A DNA stretch of 64,000 nucleotides from Macrosoma leucophasiata. Lineage: Eukaryota; Arthropoda; Insecta; Lepidoptera; Hedylidae. Positions within the stretch are counted from its first letter, which is position 1. Every line of letters starts with the position of its first letter. Location: the NCBI GenBank assembly GCA_036365455.1, contig JAWQUS010000027.1, positions 20,758,501 through 20,822,500 of the forward strand. The letters are read 5' to 3'. A program made the position numbers and the translations under genes. This document shows positions 1-10,107 of the stretch, piece after piece. The notes below the pieces were generated by a model that was not told where the DNA came from, did no database searches, and was given only the letters and a program-made list of their open reading frames with translations.

Positions 1-2
1 TA

Positions 3-77
3 AATAAAAGATATATTAAACATGTAAATAATTCAGTGATTGAAGCAGAGTTAAATGAAACAGAACAAAAAAACTAG
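3..77 (+). CDS. gag: 3' end of gag, Ty3/gypsy-type LTR retrotransposon (partial, starts before window)
   Basis: This frame is open from the window edge to a TAG at 75-77 and would be the last ~24 codons of gag. The visible tail is Lys/Asn/Glu-rich with no zinc knuckle, so nearly all of gag lies upstream of the window. Assignment rests on position, directly 5' of and overlapping pol, and on the slippery heptamer immediately before the stop. It could be an unrelated open stretch, but the agreement of stop, slip site and pol frame makes gag the best reading. Confidence 0.55.
   Translation, partial: NKRYIKHVNNSVIEAELNETEQKN
68..74 (+). promoter_or_regulatory. -1 ribosomal frameshift slippery site between gag and pol
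   Basis: The heptamer A AAA AAC is placed in the upstream frame as the X XXY YYZ pattern and is followed directly by the in-frame TAG at 75-77. A -1 slip here enters exactly the frame that stays open to 3190. This is the canonical retroviral/retroelement arrangement. I did not fold the downstream RNA for a stimulatory structure. Confidence 0.7.
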
Positions 78-3000
78 TAGTGACACCATTAATTAAGATC
101 AAACTACTGTTAAATAATAAATTAGAAATTTATGGAGTATACGATTCAGGTTCAAATGTATCTCTAATTAATTCCAAATTACTAAAACTAAATACAAAAG
201 GACATAACTCGAATGAAGAAAATATAGTAACAATTAATGGTGTCCAAAAAACAAGTGGTTTGACAAATTTAAAAATAAAAATTTTTGAAATAGAAGAAAA
301 TGTGGATGTGTACATCATTGACGAACACAAATTCAGATATGATTTCTTAATAGGATTAGATATGATAAAGAAATACAAGCTAGTACAAAATGAGGAGTTA
401 AAAATAACTCAGAAACAATACTTACATGAAAAGAATAGTAAAAAAATGGAGAAAAAGATAGACGAAGGTGAAAATGAAGGTAATAAATATGAAAACGAAA
501 ACAAAATTAATTTTAATGAACATATCAAAGAGGAGGAATTTGAAATAAAGGTTGGTCATTTAGATGATGATAAAAGGGAAGAAATAAATAAGCTAATACA
601 ACAATATCAATCAGTTTTTGCCAAAAACAAGTATGACGTGGGAATGGTTAAAGGATATGAAGCAAGAATAGATTTATTAATGGATAAATACTGCAGCAAG
701 AGGCCATACAGATGCACTATAGAAGACAAAAAAGAGATAGCAGAACAAATAGCCGAATTATTGGATAATGCGCTTATAGAAGAATCTTATAGTCCATTCG
801 CAGCACCAGTAACTTTGACATTTAAAAAGGAAGAAAATAAAAAATCAAGGCTCTGTATAGACTTCAGGGATTTAAATAAAATTGTAGTTCCTCAGGCTCA
901 ACCCTTCCCATTAATTGACGATTTAATGACAAAAACAAGAAATTGCAAATTTTTTACAAGCTTAGACGTTAATTCAGCTTTTTGGTCTATACCTCTACGA
1001 GTAGAGGACAGGAAGAAGACAGGGTTTGTAACTCAAGAGGGACACTTTCAATGGACTTGCCTACCATTTGGTTTGAAGACTGCTCCAGCAATATTTCAAA
1101 GAATATTGTGTAACATACTTAGAAAATATAAACTAACCGATTTTGCTGTCAATTATATAGATGACATCCTGATATTTTCAAACTCATTTGATGAACACAT
1201 AAGTCACTTGAAACAGTTACTAGAAGCAATTCAAACGGAAGGATTTCGACTAAAATTTATAAAATGTACATTTGCATCAGATTCGGTAAAATACCTGGGA
1301 CATATCATTCAATATAATTCTATCCAACCACTGAAGGACAATCTCATTTCGATAAAAGAATTTCCAGTACCAAAAACCCAGAAGAATATTCGACAATTTT
1401 TGGGAAAAGTAAACTTTTACCATAAATATATACCAAGGAGCGCAATAATTCTTGACCCATTACATAATTTGCTAAGAAAAAATCAAAAGTTTGTTTGGTC
1501 TGAAGAATGTCAAAATGCGTTTGAAAAAATAAAGAGTCTCTTGTGTTCACAGCCAATACTAGAAATTTATGATCAAAATTTACCAATAAATATTTATACT
1601 GATGGTTCTCTGCTGGGTGTTGGAGCAATTTTAAAACAAGTACAACTAGATGGTAAAGAAAAACCAGTAGCCTATTTTTCAAAAAAACTGAATGGAGCGC
1701 AAAAGAAGAAAAAGGCAATATATTTAGAATGCTTAGCTATTAAAGAAGCACTAAGATATTGGCAGTACTGGCTGATAGGTAAATCGTTTACAGTCTACAC
1801 AGACCATAAACCATTAGAAAACATGAACTTAAAAGCTAGAACAGACGAAGAACTAGGTGATTTGACTTATTACCTTTCACAATATGATTTTAAAATCAAA
1901 TATTCCCCTGGAAAAGATAATTTAGAAGCGGACTGTTTAAGTCGGAATCCTGTATTAGAACCAGAGGATAATCTAGAAGAACAACTGAAAGTTGTGAACT
2001 TAATTACATTAGAAGATATTGTAATAGATCAGAATCAAAATAAAGAAATACAGAGAAACAATAATAAAATAATCAAAAAACACAATTTATACTTCAAAAG
2101 AATTAGGAACAAAGAGAAAATAATAATAACAGAAGAATTCAGTATTAAATTTATAAAGCGAATACATGAAGATCTATGTCACATTGGAGTGGGACAAATG
2201 CTAACGACTATTAGTTCACTGTACGCAACAAAAAATTTAACGAAAAATATTAAAAATGTTTGTAGGAATTGTGAAATTTGCATAAAAAACAAAACAAGAG
2301 GACAACACAAATACGGATTAATGTCATATTTAGGCCCAGCGACAAGACCCTTTGAAATAGTATCAATAGACACAATTGGAGGTTTTGGTGGTTCTAGATC
2401 AACCAAGAAATACATACATCTTTTAGTGGACCACTTCACTAGATATGCATTTATTATAACATCAAAAACCCAGGGTGCACATGACTTTATAAAGCTAATA
2501 AATAAGGTCGCTGAAACCGAAGAGATTGGGATGCTCCTTACCGACCAGTATCCTGGAATAAACTCTAAAGAATTCAAGAAATTCCTTACTGACAAACAAA
2601 TAACAATAATTTTTACAGCAGTGAATGCACCGTTTTCTAATGGCCTAAATGAAAGGTTGAATCAAACGATAGTTAACAAAATTAGATGCAAAATCAATGA
2701 AGATGGAGAAAACAGAGCGTGGACTACAATAGCACATGAATGTGTAGAAAAATACAATCAGACTAACCACTCAGTAACTGGCTATGCACCATGTTATTTG
2801 CTATACGGAACAGATGTTAGGGTTTTACCAAAAGAACTACAACAAGGAGGTATAAATAGTGACTGGATCGGAGATAAGAAAACAGCGCTTAATAATACCT
2901 TGAAATCACATTACTATAACAAAATGAGGTATGATAGGAATAGAAAACAAAGAGAATTCAGTGTGGGAGATCTAGTATATATAGAAAATGGGAATAAACT

Positions 3001-3190
3001 AAATAGGAAAAAGCTAGATGAATTGAGAATTGGACCATATAAAATAATTAAAAAGAAATCTAATACAATTTACGAGATAGATACAGGACATAGAAAAACA
3101 GAGTCAAATCTTTTTCATATCACAAAACTAATTCCAGTACAGATAACAGAGGATGAGAATGTGCAAGTATCAAATGGAGAACTGGAGTGA
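74..3190 (+). CDS. pol: Pol polyprotein (protease, RT, RNase H, integrase), Ty3/gypsy-type
   Basis: The frame opens after a stop at 56-58 and is intact to the stop at 3188-3190. No ATG fits near the protease, so expression by -1 frameshift from gag is inferred. Numbering from codon 80, domains are: retropepsin-like protease with YDSGS (Asp about 22); reverse transcriptase about 200-420 with FFTSLD (Asp 296) and YIDD (359-362); RNase H with YTDGS near 506; integrase zinc domain with two His near 696-701 and a CxxC near 728-735; integrase core with Asp about 763, Asp about 820 and Glu about 857; and a C-terminal GPY/F-type module near 983-1000. The product would copy element RNA to DNA and insert it. 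There is no env frame between the stop and the polypurine tract. Uninterrupted coding suggests recent activity, but the 5' half is outside the window. Confidence 0.93.
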   Translation, partial: LVVTPLIKIKLLLNNKLEIYGVYDSGSNVSLINSKLLKLNTKGHNSNEENIVTINGVQKTSGLTNLKIKIFEIEENVDVYIIDEHKFRYDFLIGLDMIKKYKLVQNEELKITQKQYLHEKNSKKMEKKIDEGENEGNKYENENKINFNEHIKEEEFEIKVGHLDDDKREEINKLIQQYQSVFAKNKYDVGMVKGYEARIDLLMDKYCSKRPYRCTIEDKKEIAEQIAELLDNALIEESYSPFAAPVTLTFKKEENKKSRLCIDFRDLNKIVVPQAQPFPLIDDLMTKTRNCKFFTSLDVNSAFWSIPLRVEDRKKTGFVTQEGHFQWTCLPFGLKTAPAIFQRILCNILRKYKLTDFAVNYIDDILIFSNSFDEHISHLKQLLEAIQTEGFRLKFIKCTFASDSVKYLGHIIQYNSIQPLKDNLISIKEFPVPKTQKNIRQFLGKVNFYHKYIPRSAIILDPLHNLLRKNQKFVWSEECQNAFEKIKSLLCSQPILEIYDQNLPINIYTDGSLLGVGAILKQVQLDGKEKPVAYFSKKLNGAQKKKKAIYLECLAIKEALRYWQYWLIGKSFTVYTDHKPLENMNLKARTDEELGDLTYYLSQYDFKIKYSPGKDNLEADCLSRNPVLEPEDNLEEQLKVVNLITLEDIVIDQNQNKEIQRNNNKIIKKHNLYFKRIRNKEKIIITEEFSIKFIKRIHEDLCHIGVGQMLTTISSLYATKNLTKNIKNVCRNCEICIKNKTRGQHKYGLMSYLGPATRPFEIVSIDTIGGFGGSRSTKKYIHLLVDHFTRYAFIITSKTQGAHDFIKLINKVAETEEIGMLLTDQYPGINSKEFKKFLTDKQITIIFTAVNAPFSNGLNERLNQTIVNKIRCKINEDGENRAWTTIAHECVEKYNQTNHSVTGYAPCYLLYGTDVRVLPKELQQGGINSDWIGDKKTALNNTLKSHYYNKMRYDRNRKQREFSVGDLVYIENGNKLNRKKLDELRIGPYKIIKKKSNTIYEIDTGHRKTESNLFHITKLIPVQITEDENVQVSNGELE

Positions 3191-3218
3191 AAATTCACGG
3201 GTGAATTTTCTTCCCCAT

Positions 3219-3227
3219 GGGGGGAGA
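3219..3227 (+). promoter_or_regulatory. Polypurine tract of the Ty3/gypsy element
   Basis: A run of six G followed by AGA sits directly before the TGT that opens the LTR, the expected place for plus-strand DNA priming. Confidence 0.75.
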
Positions 3228-3545
3228 TGTAAAGAAATACTATTTCTTTCTTCGCACTCTGTGTGTTTACTTACCATGAAGTTTGGTTATAGTTTTTAAC
3301 TTTTTAATTGTCTGATTTTAAAGAAGAAACGAATTCAGAATGTCAGATGACAGATTTAAATACGAGTTGATTGACAATTGGATAATCAATGAAAATTTTA
3401 ATATTATATTATTTTATGTTTTAAAAGTGAAAGAATAAACTTTCACTGTCGTTTCTTCTTTACAGGTTTGAGTTCATATTGTTTTATATTACCTAAATAA
3501 AATAGTCTCTGTATAAAAAAAAACTAACAATAAATCTTCTTTACA
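3228..3545 (+). repeat. 3' LTR of the Ty3/gypsy element (end uncertain)
   Basis: It starts TGTAAAGAA right after the polypurine tract. The exact inverted match TTCTTTACA occurs twice downstream, ending at 3464 and at 3545, so the LTR is either 237 or 318 bp. I prefer 3545 because an AATAAA at 3434-3439 would otherwise leave almost no U5; another AATAAA lies at 3496-3501. The 5' LTR is not in the window, so neither end nor the target duplication can be confirmed. Confidence 0.65.
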
Positions 3546-3656
3546 GCAACACAAGGTTTATTTCTTTCATGTAGTAAAACAGACTTATATATATAGATTG
3601 ATAGATATACTGCTACGCAGGGGTTCCGAGTTCCATTCCAAGTCGGGGAGGTAAGT

Positions 3657-3778
3657 GTTATTGGGATATGCCCGTTCTCTGGAAATTTACCAGTGCCATT
3701 CTTGGAGTTTGGAAGGGGGACCAAATTCTCTTATGCATACGTTTATCCCCCGGGGATTACATACATAAAGTTACGTTT
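3657..3778 (+). mobile_element. SINE-B, old 5'-truncated copy
   Basis: Diverged match to the SINE-B body (ATTGGGAT..., TCTGGAAATTT) ending in the family tail GGGGATTAC...AAGTTACGTTT. The tRNA-like head is absent. Confidence 0.55.
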
Positions 3779-3857
3779 CAAAAGTCATTATCATTTCATA
3801 ATTTCAGCCGAAAGACGTCCACTGCTGAACCTGAAAAACCTACCTTAATGATAATAT

Positions 3858-3935
3858 CCATAACGAACGGGTTAGGCAGAGGGTGTGGAGCACCAGATAT
3901 CCCGGTCCTGACGCACCTCCCGTTCTCCTTCTACA
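3858..3935 (-). mobile_element. LINE-C 3' tail fragment
   Basis: On the minus strand this reads the terminal LINE-C segment (GGGATATCTGG..., CTCTGCCTAACCCG). It is short, diverged and non-coding. Confidence 0.55.
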
Positions 3936-4477
3936 TTTTTTTATGTAATGGATGTGGCAAACAGGCATGCAGATCACATTGATGTTAAGTGATGACTGCA
4001 GTCTATAGACACCCACACAAAGACCAAGGTCAAAATGCAGATGCGTTACCACTCCTGAGGCCTAAGGTGTTATTTTTTTTTTTTTTTTTTTTTTTTTATG
4101 TAATGGAAGTGGTAAACAAGCATGCAGTTCACATTGATGTTAAGTGATGACTGCAGCCTATAGACACCCACACAAAGACCAAGGTCAAAATGCAGATGCG
4201 TTACCACTCCTGAGGCCTAAGGTCTTATGCCTCTGTGCCGGAAATTACAGGGCCGTACATTACCACCTGACCGGAACACGATAGTGTTGAACACTACCAT
4301 TTAGCGGCAAGTATATTAGGTAATGCGGTGGTGCCTACGCCCGCGAGCTCCGTCACTGGAGCTCTACCACCAGTAAAGTTATACCTCTGTGCCGGAAATT
4401 ACAGGGCCGTACTGATCGGAACACGATAGTGCTGAACACGACCATTGAACTCCGTCACTGGAGCTCTACCACCAGTA
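3936..4477 (-). mobile_element. SINE-A copy split by a second SINE-A
   Basis: SINE-A is a poly(A)-tailed retroposon of about 290 bp; the poly(A) appears as a T-run on the plus strand. This older copy covers 3936-4072, is interrupted by another SINE-A at 4073-4375, and resumes at 4376-4477 with CCTCTGTGCCGG, the next bases of the consensus. A GTTAT motif on both sides of the inner copy looks like part of its target duplication. The distal part carries two internal deletions. Confidence 0.75.
4073..4375 (-). mobile_element. SINE-A, full-length copy nested in an older SINE-A
   Basis: A 25-base T-run (3' poly(A) of the minus-strand element) is followed by the complete family consensus to the head, ending CTCTACCACCAGTA. 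It is one of the best copies in the window. The long homopolymer suggests a fairly young insertion. Confidence 0.85.
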
Positions 4478-5223
4478 AAGAAGTACATTCATCATTTTCT
4501 TTATAAATGTACACCGATTCCTAAGACGCAAGAAATGATATTCAGAAAATTACAATATGATGAAACAAGAAGCTTTTACGAAAAAAAAAAAACCAGTTAC
4601 ATCACGTTTCACTCAAACCCACAACACGGCCATTAAGCCTTCCTCACGTCAGATAAAAAGTGCACATTTGTAAAGATCAAGAGCCTACGCACGACGCGCG
4701 AATAAAATAATTTCAGCATATTGAATGCGAAAGGGAAAATCCAAGTACGAACCATATTGGCATGCTTAAGGACACATCAGCTCTCGTCTATTCAGTCACG
4801 ATGAGAAATCTACTCTTCCGTAACAAAAGAAACCATCTCCATCTAGGCCCATGTCAAAATTTGCCTCTACGTCTTTTGATATAGGGAGCAATTTCCTAAA
4901 CACGTCATATTTTGCTCACGGCGCTGGGAATCACGTTTTGAAGATTATGTCGTGTCTCCGATTTATGTATTTTTCAAATTTGTTAGGGCGCGTGCCACTG
5001 ACGAAGTGCAGTCGCTGTAAATTATATGCGATGGGACGTCTTTTAGGGGCTGATTTAGTTAATATTTTGATTACCCTTGAATAATCTTAAGTTTGAGTTA
5101 TACAGCCGTTGTTTTGAAGGTATATCTAACTTAAAATACATTAACTGAAATAAGATAACTTTAGATTGGGTAAGCCTTTCATAGACAATTTGGCAGAGTT
5201 TAAAAATCTTGAAGAGAATGCTA
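4478..5223. other. Unannotated AT-rich stretch
   Basis: No repeat family recurring elsewhere in the window, no domain and no long frame was recognised. The longest frame (4851-5084, 77 codons) shows no family signature. Confidence 0.5.
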
Positions 5224-5391
5224 TTACAGCCTATAGACACCCACACAATGACCAGAGGTTAAAATGCAGATGCGTTGCCAATCCTGAGGCCTAAGGTGTT
5301 TTGCCTCTGTGTCGGAAATTACAGGGTCATACATTACCACCTGACCGGAACACGATAGTGCAGAACACTACCATTTAGCGGCAAGTATATA
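5224..5391 (-). mobile_element. SINE-A fragment, both ends missing
   Basis: Matches the central SINE-A segment from GCAGCCTATAGACACCC to GCGGCAAGTATAT on the plus strand. The poly(A) end and the GGTGGTAG head are lost. Confidence 0.75.
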
Positions 5392-5501
5392 AATTCATCA
5401 TATACTTTCATGTTTCAAAATACCCGATTGCTCAGTATGCATATATGAATAGTACGACGTTAACATTGTCAGAAACACCAACGTCTATAAAACGTATGCC
5501 T

Positions 5502-5791
5502 CATAGAGCAACGCGGTCCACTGGTCGCGGCGGACTGGAGGGGAGTAGCCATAGCGTGTATTACCGCTGCAAAATAGTCTGTCATTTTTGCGGGGGAAAT
5601 GCGTGCGACACACACGCACACTACAAAAATCGTCTATTACTACGAAACTCACACCTTGACCTTAACAAAATACAGAAACAATTTCACGCACACATTTAAA
5701 CATTTAGGCGACAGGCGTTAGATCACTTGGTCTTGTACTTTGACAGAGGGGAAAGCCTGCATATGGCTACTCCCCTCCGTGTTGCTCTATG
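5502..5791 (+). mobile_element. MITE-F, complete copy with 9-bp target duplication
   Basis: Terminal inverted repeats CATAGAGCAAC / GTTGCTCTATG are followed by inner inverted segments GGAGGGGAGTAGCCATA / TATGGCTACTCCCCTCC. CGTATGCCT flanks both sides (5493-5501 and 5792-5800). There is no transposase frame. The 8-9 bp duplications over three copies point to a hAT-like or Mutator-like enzyme; I cannot choose. Confidence 0.85.
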
Positions 5792-5800
5792 CGTATGCCT

Positions 5801-6475
5801 AATGAAAAAACTTTACGTGTCCATAATCCAAAAACGTCTGCAAGGCACTCACGCTGCAACGTTGCAGATAGGTATCAAAGTACTTTTTGAATGATGAATC
5901 CTAAAACTAGATTTATTTAAAAATGTTGTTAATATTATTGAACAGGCCCCTTTCAAATAAAAATAAAACGAATATAACAAGCGAATCGTGTATCTGATCA
6001 CCCCTTCGGGGAAAAAATAAGCATTGTTTATATAAAAGTTTCTTAGTTGGGTGATACTTTTACTTTGTACATCAAAGAGAAAAACAGCTAACATCACAAT
6101 AATATTTTTCCTCAATTTTATAACAAAACGAAAATTTGGCTTAGGAAAGTTGTTTTATTAAAATATTTCCTACGTGTAATGCGAGGCATTTGTGACTGTC
6201 CTCAAAGACGAAGGCACAAAAGAAATAACTTAACTGTTATTAAAAAATGTTCCTACTAATGTATACGTAATAAGCTACATGATTTTATTACAGAAAATCA
6301 AATAGAAAAATTTTTGAGCAGTATCTGATATGTATACAGTATATTAACGAATATCAGATAGTTTAAAATACAACATTGTAATTGATACATCAATGTGATT
6401 TACGAGTAAAATAAATACTAATATTGTACATACCCAAAGTTGAAATTTGTGCTGTGTGACTGTAAAAGGTACAAA
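5801..6475. other. Unannotated AT-rich stretch
   Basis: No second copy of this sequence seen in the window and no coding signature. Confidence 0.5.
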
Positions 6476-6760
6476 AACGTAATTTCACGTCTTAAATCCC
6501 CGAAGGAGTAGGCAGAGGTACATGCATGCATTCAGTCATGATTCGCTGGTGCCCATGTAACAAGTGGCGAGCCTATTGACATCACCGGGCACATTACCAA
6601 ACTTCGCGGTATTGGGAAACTTCCAGAAAATGGAAAAATCCCAATAGAACCAGAGATAAAGGATTTTACACCGTTATCTCTAATATCCCCGACCCGGGAA
6701 TCGAACCCAAGACACCAGCGTAGTAGTAGTGGCCTGCTCCTACTAGGCTACTGAGGCAGT
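6476..6760 (-). mobile_element. SINE-B, nearly full-length copy
   Basis: On the minus strand it starts AACTGCCTCAGTAGC, carries a tRNA-like B box (GGGTTCGATTCCC), the body, and ends with the family tail (degraded here: AAGACGTGAAATTACG). tRNA-derived SINEs use an internal pol III promoter and borrow LINE enzymes. No clear target duplication was found. Confidence 0.8.
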
Positions 6761-6957
6761 TAAGTAAGGCAGTTGTAATAGGTATTTTATACCTATATCT
6801 TTATACCTATTTAGTTGTAAAGATGTATTGTGATAGTGAAATTAATTTTTATTGTCAGTGCGAGAACCAAATATGTATACTTATCTTCAAATATGTTTTG
6901 TGTCTTTTATGAGAATAAATGTCTTTAATTCTAAACCTATATTTAGGTATTTGTTTT

Positions 6958-7022
6958 ATATTATTTCGCATTAACACATGCTTGTGAAATATATTTTACT
7001 TAAAGAAAAATTGAAAGAAAAA
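6958..7022. repeat. Tail segment of cassette-E, detached
   Basis: Shares TTCGCATTAACACATGCTTG and the following GAAATATATTTTA with 40023-40090, where it adjoins a minus-strand tRNA-like unit. Here the tRNA-like unit is missing and a plus-strand cassette begins just downstream. Confidence 0.6.
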
Positions 7023-7027
7023 CCTAT

Positions 7028-7222
7028 ACCTAACTAGCATAGTTTGGCAATAGATGGCGCTGCTGCTACCATAAAGCAATGCAATAAATGTGAAGGAAAG
7101 ATTTGACAAATCGGGCAGGACTTCAGTAGCTCAATTGGAAGAGCGGCTGGACTAGATTCCCAGTTGGCCGCGAGTTCGAGTCTCGCCTGAAGTCAAATTT
7201 TTCTTTACATTTTTCTTTAAAT
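7028..7222 (+). mobile_element. Cassette-E: dispersed tRNA-like unit with conserved 5' leader
   Basis: The leader (TAGATGGCGCTGCTGCTACC...) leads into a 76-nt tRNA-like cloverleaf at 7119-7194 and then a TTTTTCTTT-rich tail. The cloverleaf has a perfect 7-bp acceptor stem (GACTTCA/TGAAGTC), a 4-bp D stem, a 5-bp T stem around TTCGAGT, and an anticodon stem with one A:C mismatch. The loop CTAGATT would read as anticodon AGA (Ser), but the long variable arm of tRNA-Ser is absent. Copies with leader and tail at 40 and 62 kb show it is a retroposed unit, not a single tRNA gene. Confidence 0.75.
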
Positions 7223-7735
7223 AAAATCTATATTTATGTATGTTAGCCAAGACTCTTTCACATTTGTATGGGAGCAATATTTTTGGCGTGAAATATCATC
7301 GCCTTTTCATTGTGCGCGTTCATGTTCCCCAACTCGTTATTCAATCCATTGAAAAAGTTATATAGCTTCGAACGAAATAAATTGAATTTCTATAAACTCA
7401 CCGATCTTAATCATAGAACTTATGACAAATCGGTCGTCGCGACATTCTGGAATGATTGTTATAACTTTTATCAATTGTTCGCGTTTTGTGAATGCCAGTA
7501 ATTTATCTTCATGAAACAGTTACATTTTGATGAAGAATAATTACATTCTACGTTAATGTATACAATAAATCATTATCGTGATAAAATTGTTTAAAAAAAA
7601 ATTACTTACTCGTAGTACTTTTAGGGATGCTTTGAAGAATTCTAAGCAATTAAATAAGTAGGTCCGCTATCTATTAAAAGCAGGTAGTAAAACAACTTAA
7701 AGATACGTTTTGCTATATCTGTATGCATACAGATC
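7223..7735. other. Unannotated stretch
   Basis: AT-rich with one 63-codon frame (7310-7501) lacking any recognisable signature. Confidence 0.5.
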
Positions 7736-8025
7736 TTTTTTTTTATGTTATGGAAGTGGCAAACAAGCATGCAGTTCACATTGACGTTAAGTGATGACTG
7801 CAGCCTATAGACACCCACACAAAGACCGAGGTCAAAATGCAGATACGTTAACACTCCTGAGGCCTAAGGTGTTATGCCTCTGTGCCGGAAATTACAGGGC
7901 CGTACATTACCAACTGACGATAGTGATGAACACTACCATTTAGCGGCAAGTATATTAGGTAATGTATCATATGGTGGTGCCTACGCCCGCGAGCGAGCTC
8001 CGTCACTGGAGCTCTACCACCAGTA
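7736..8025 (-). mobile_element. SINE-A, full-length copy
   Basis: T-run at 7736-7744, then the complete family consensus to the head CTCTACCACCAGTA. It carries a small deletion in the CACCTGACCGGAACACG segment. Confidence 0.85.
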
Positions 8026-8077
8026 GAAATCTTGATGAAATTTAAATGTTTGAACTTAACACCTGGATTCATAGAAG

Positions 8078-8210
8078 GAGGTGGAGGTAAATTCATGCAT
8101 TCAAACGTGCCTAGATGTAGCCATCACGTAGGTACAGTTACATTTTTGTCCCTCTCATCTCCAGGCACTTTTCCAAACTCCGAGGGTAGCACTGGGAAAC
8201 TTCAACTTCT
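8078..8210 (-). mobile_element. SINE-B, old fragment
   Basis: Diverged minus-strand body: GAGGTAAATTCATGCATTC, CTCCAGGCAC, CCAAACTCCGAGGGTA and CTGGGAAACTTC in family order. Head and tail are lost. Confidence 0.5.
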
Positions 8211-9264
8211 TAAATCAATTGAATATTTACCTATGCAACCTAAAGCCGCCTCTTGAAGCGCAATGCACAAATATTCACAATAAAATAAAATTGAAAATTC
8301 TGCAGGAAATACTAAACAGAATTCAAAAGTCAAGCTCTGCTTGACTACGATATCGTACTATGTAACATACAAACATTTGTCAGAAATTGCAAGAATATCA
8401 GAATCTACACTCCGCGTTAGCGTACACTTCTTAGTACCGAAAGCTAAATAATTTGTTATCTCAATATCTTACTATATTATACTTATACACGTAACATCAA
8501 AACGTGTTACCAGATCTAAGAAATTTTCATAATCATACCAAAAACATGCTCAAACATATTATGCATTTATAAATCCTCAAAAGGTTATTCAAATATTACA
8601 ATACGTCGCTTTAACGAACCTTCAAAAATGAAAAACACGAAGTTAATTTAATTAACAGTAATGAAATTAATTAAAAGTACACCACGCGCGAAAATATTGG
8701 AGACACTCATTGAAATATTGATATTGTGCAAGTTCGGAAGTAAATGAAAATAATCATTATTGTCAACATACCAAAGCACAATTTTGAATAGCTGAATATG
8801 CAGTCTCGTGCAACATGTTTAATTTAGCCAACGCACCTTTGTGCCGCAAAATAAAAAAAGTTCTCCCCTCGTTTTCCTAATATTAGACGATGGGGTGTTG
8901 TCAAAGGAAATTTATCGGGAGTAGGTACCTGGTAAATTTATTACCAGATTTTTGTATTGCTCTTTGCTGCATGTCTGCTTTAACGTGCATCAAAATATTT
9001 TATTCCAACTGTATTACATGTTCTTAGCATTGAACTATGAATTATCGTGATACTTGCTACTAAATTAAATATTAAGTTGCAGGGCTGCAGCAAAACAAAG
9101 CAAAGAAATTACGAAATTGTATAATTGTCAAGTTCAACGGCAACAAAAGATCACCAATTATAAAAAAATATATATTTGGTAATTTTATTTTTTTTTCTTT
9201 AAAAATGGCTTAATAATTATCTATTTCATGGTCATTCATCGTATACACCGCTTGTTTTGTCCAA
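8211..9264. other. Unannotated AT-rich stretch of about 1 kb
   Basis: No repeat family, coding signature or RNA gene recognised on either strand. Confidence 0.5.
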
Positions 9265-9345
9265 TATCGGGCAGGAATCGACCTCACCTCCGACTTCATG
9301 ATGAACAGTCCAGCCGCTTTACCACTAAGTTTACCTGAGCGACGC
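9265..9345 (-). repeat. Degenerate tRNA-like SINE head
   Basis: On the minus strand an A-box-like TTAGTGGTAAAGCGG is followed by a B-box-like GGTCGATTCC. It resembles other tRNA-like heads here, but stems are poorly kept. Confidence 0.4.
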
Positions 9346-9925
9346 ATTTTTCTTTCCCTTTTTTTTCATTTTAACCGATTAAGGATCAGTGAACGACATC
9401 CATAATGTAAATCAGGATAATAATTGTTCAATAGAAAATCAGATTGATATCATTCAATTGAGATTAATCTTCACTAAGACTATTCTAAACTATTATGTAA
9501 TACGATGTATGTGTGTAATTGTATGTGTTCGTCGCAATTAACACTCAAATAAAGATCGACGATGTGAATACAGCAATCAAACGGCATTCGAAATGGCTTT
9601 TGAGTTATTCAACCCAGTTGGATCGGCTGAGCCACTTTCCGATGCTAATTCCAGCTTTTAGTTCCATTTGCGAATGGAAATTAGGTGACGGGGTTTAAGC
9701 CTCGATAGTTTTGTTCGTGGGCCTCGTGGCTTTGTTCACGCATGAACGCTTTGAGTGTAACGGGGTCCCACAGGTTGGTGTTCTAGGCCTTGAATATTTC
9801 CTTTTATACGTTTGCAGCCGAAATTCATGGTCCGAACAAGGTCTTGCCTTATGAAGGAAATATATTGTTTATTTGAAGTAGAGCTTTTAGTTCTAGTAGG
9901 AAATAGAAATAGGGTGGTTCTATTG

Positions 9926-10107
9926 AGATTTTCCAATTTTCTGGAAATTTCCCAGTAGATTTTGGTAATGTGCCCGGAGATGTCAACAGACTCTATTTAA
10001 CTGTCATCGGTCAGATGTACCAAAGCATAACCGATGAATCGAGTGTTTTATGCTTAAACCATTTGCCTTTACCTACCTCCTCGGGGATGACAGACGTAAA
10101 ATTACGT
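9926..10107 (+). mobile_element. SINE-B, 5'-truncated copy
   Basis: Starts in the body (TTTTCCAATTTTCTGGAAATT), continues through GTGCCCGGAGATGTCAACAG and ends with a diverged tail (CTCGGGGATGACAG...AAATTACGT). Confidence 0.7.

Noticed and set aside
3191..3227. An env-like third frame in the Ty3 element, which would make it an errantivirus
   Set aside because: Only 37 bases separate the pol stop from the LTR, including the polypurine tract; there is no room for env.
7119..7194. A genuine tRNA gene (anticodon loop reads AGA)
   Set aside because: The cloverleaf is good, but there is an A:C mismatch in the anticodon stem, no long variable arm for Ser, and the unit recurs with leader and tail at 40 and 62 kb, one with a target duplication. 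Treated as a retroposed tRNA-like unit.
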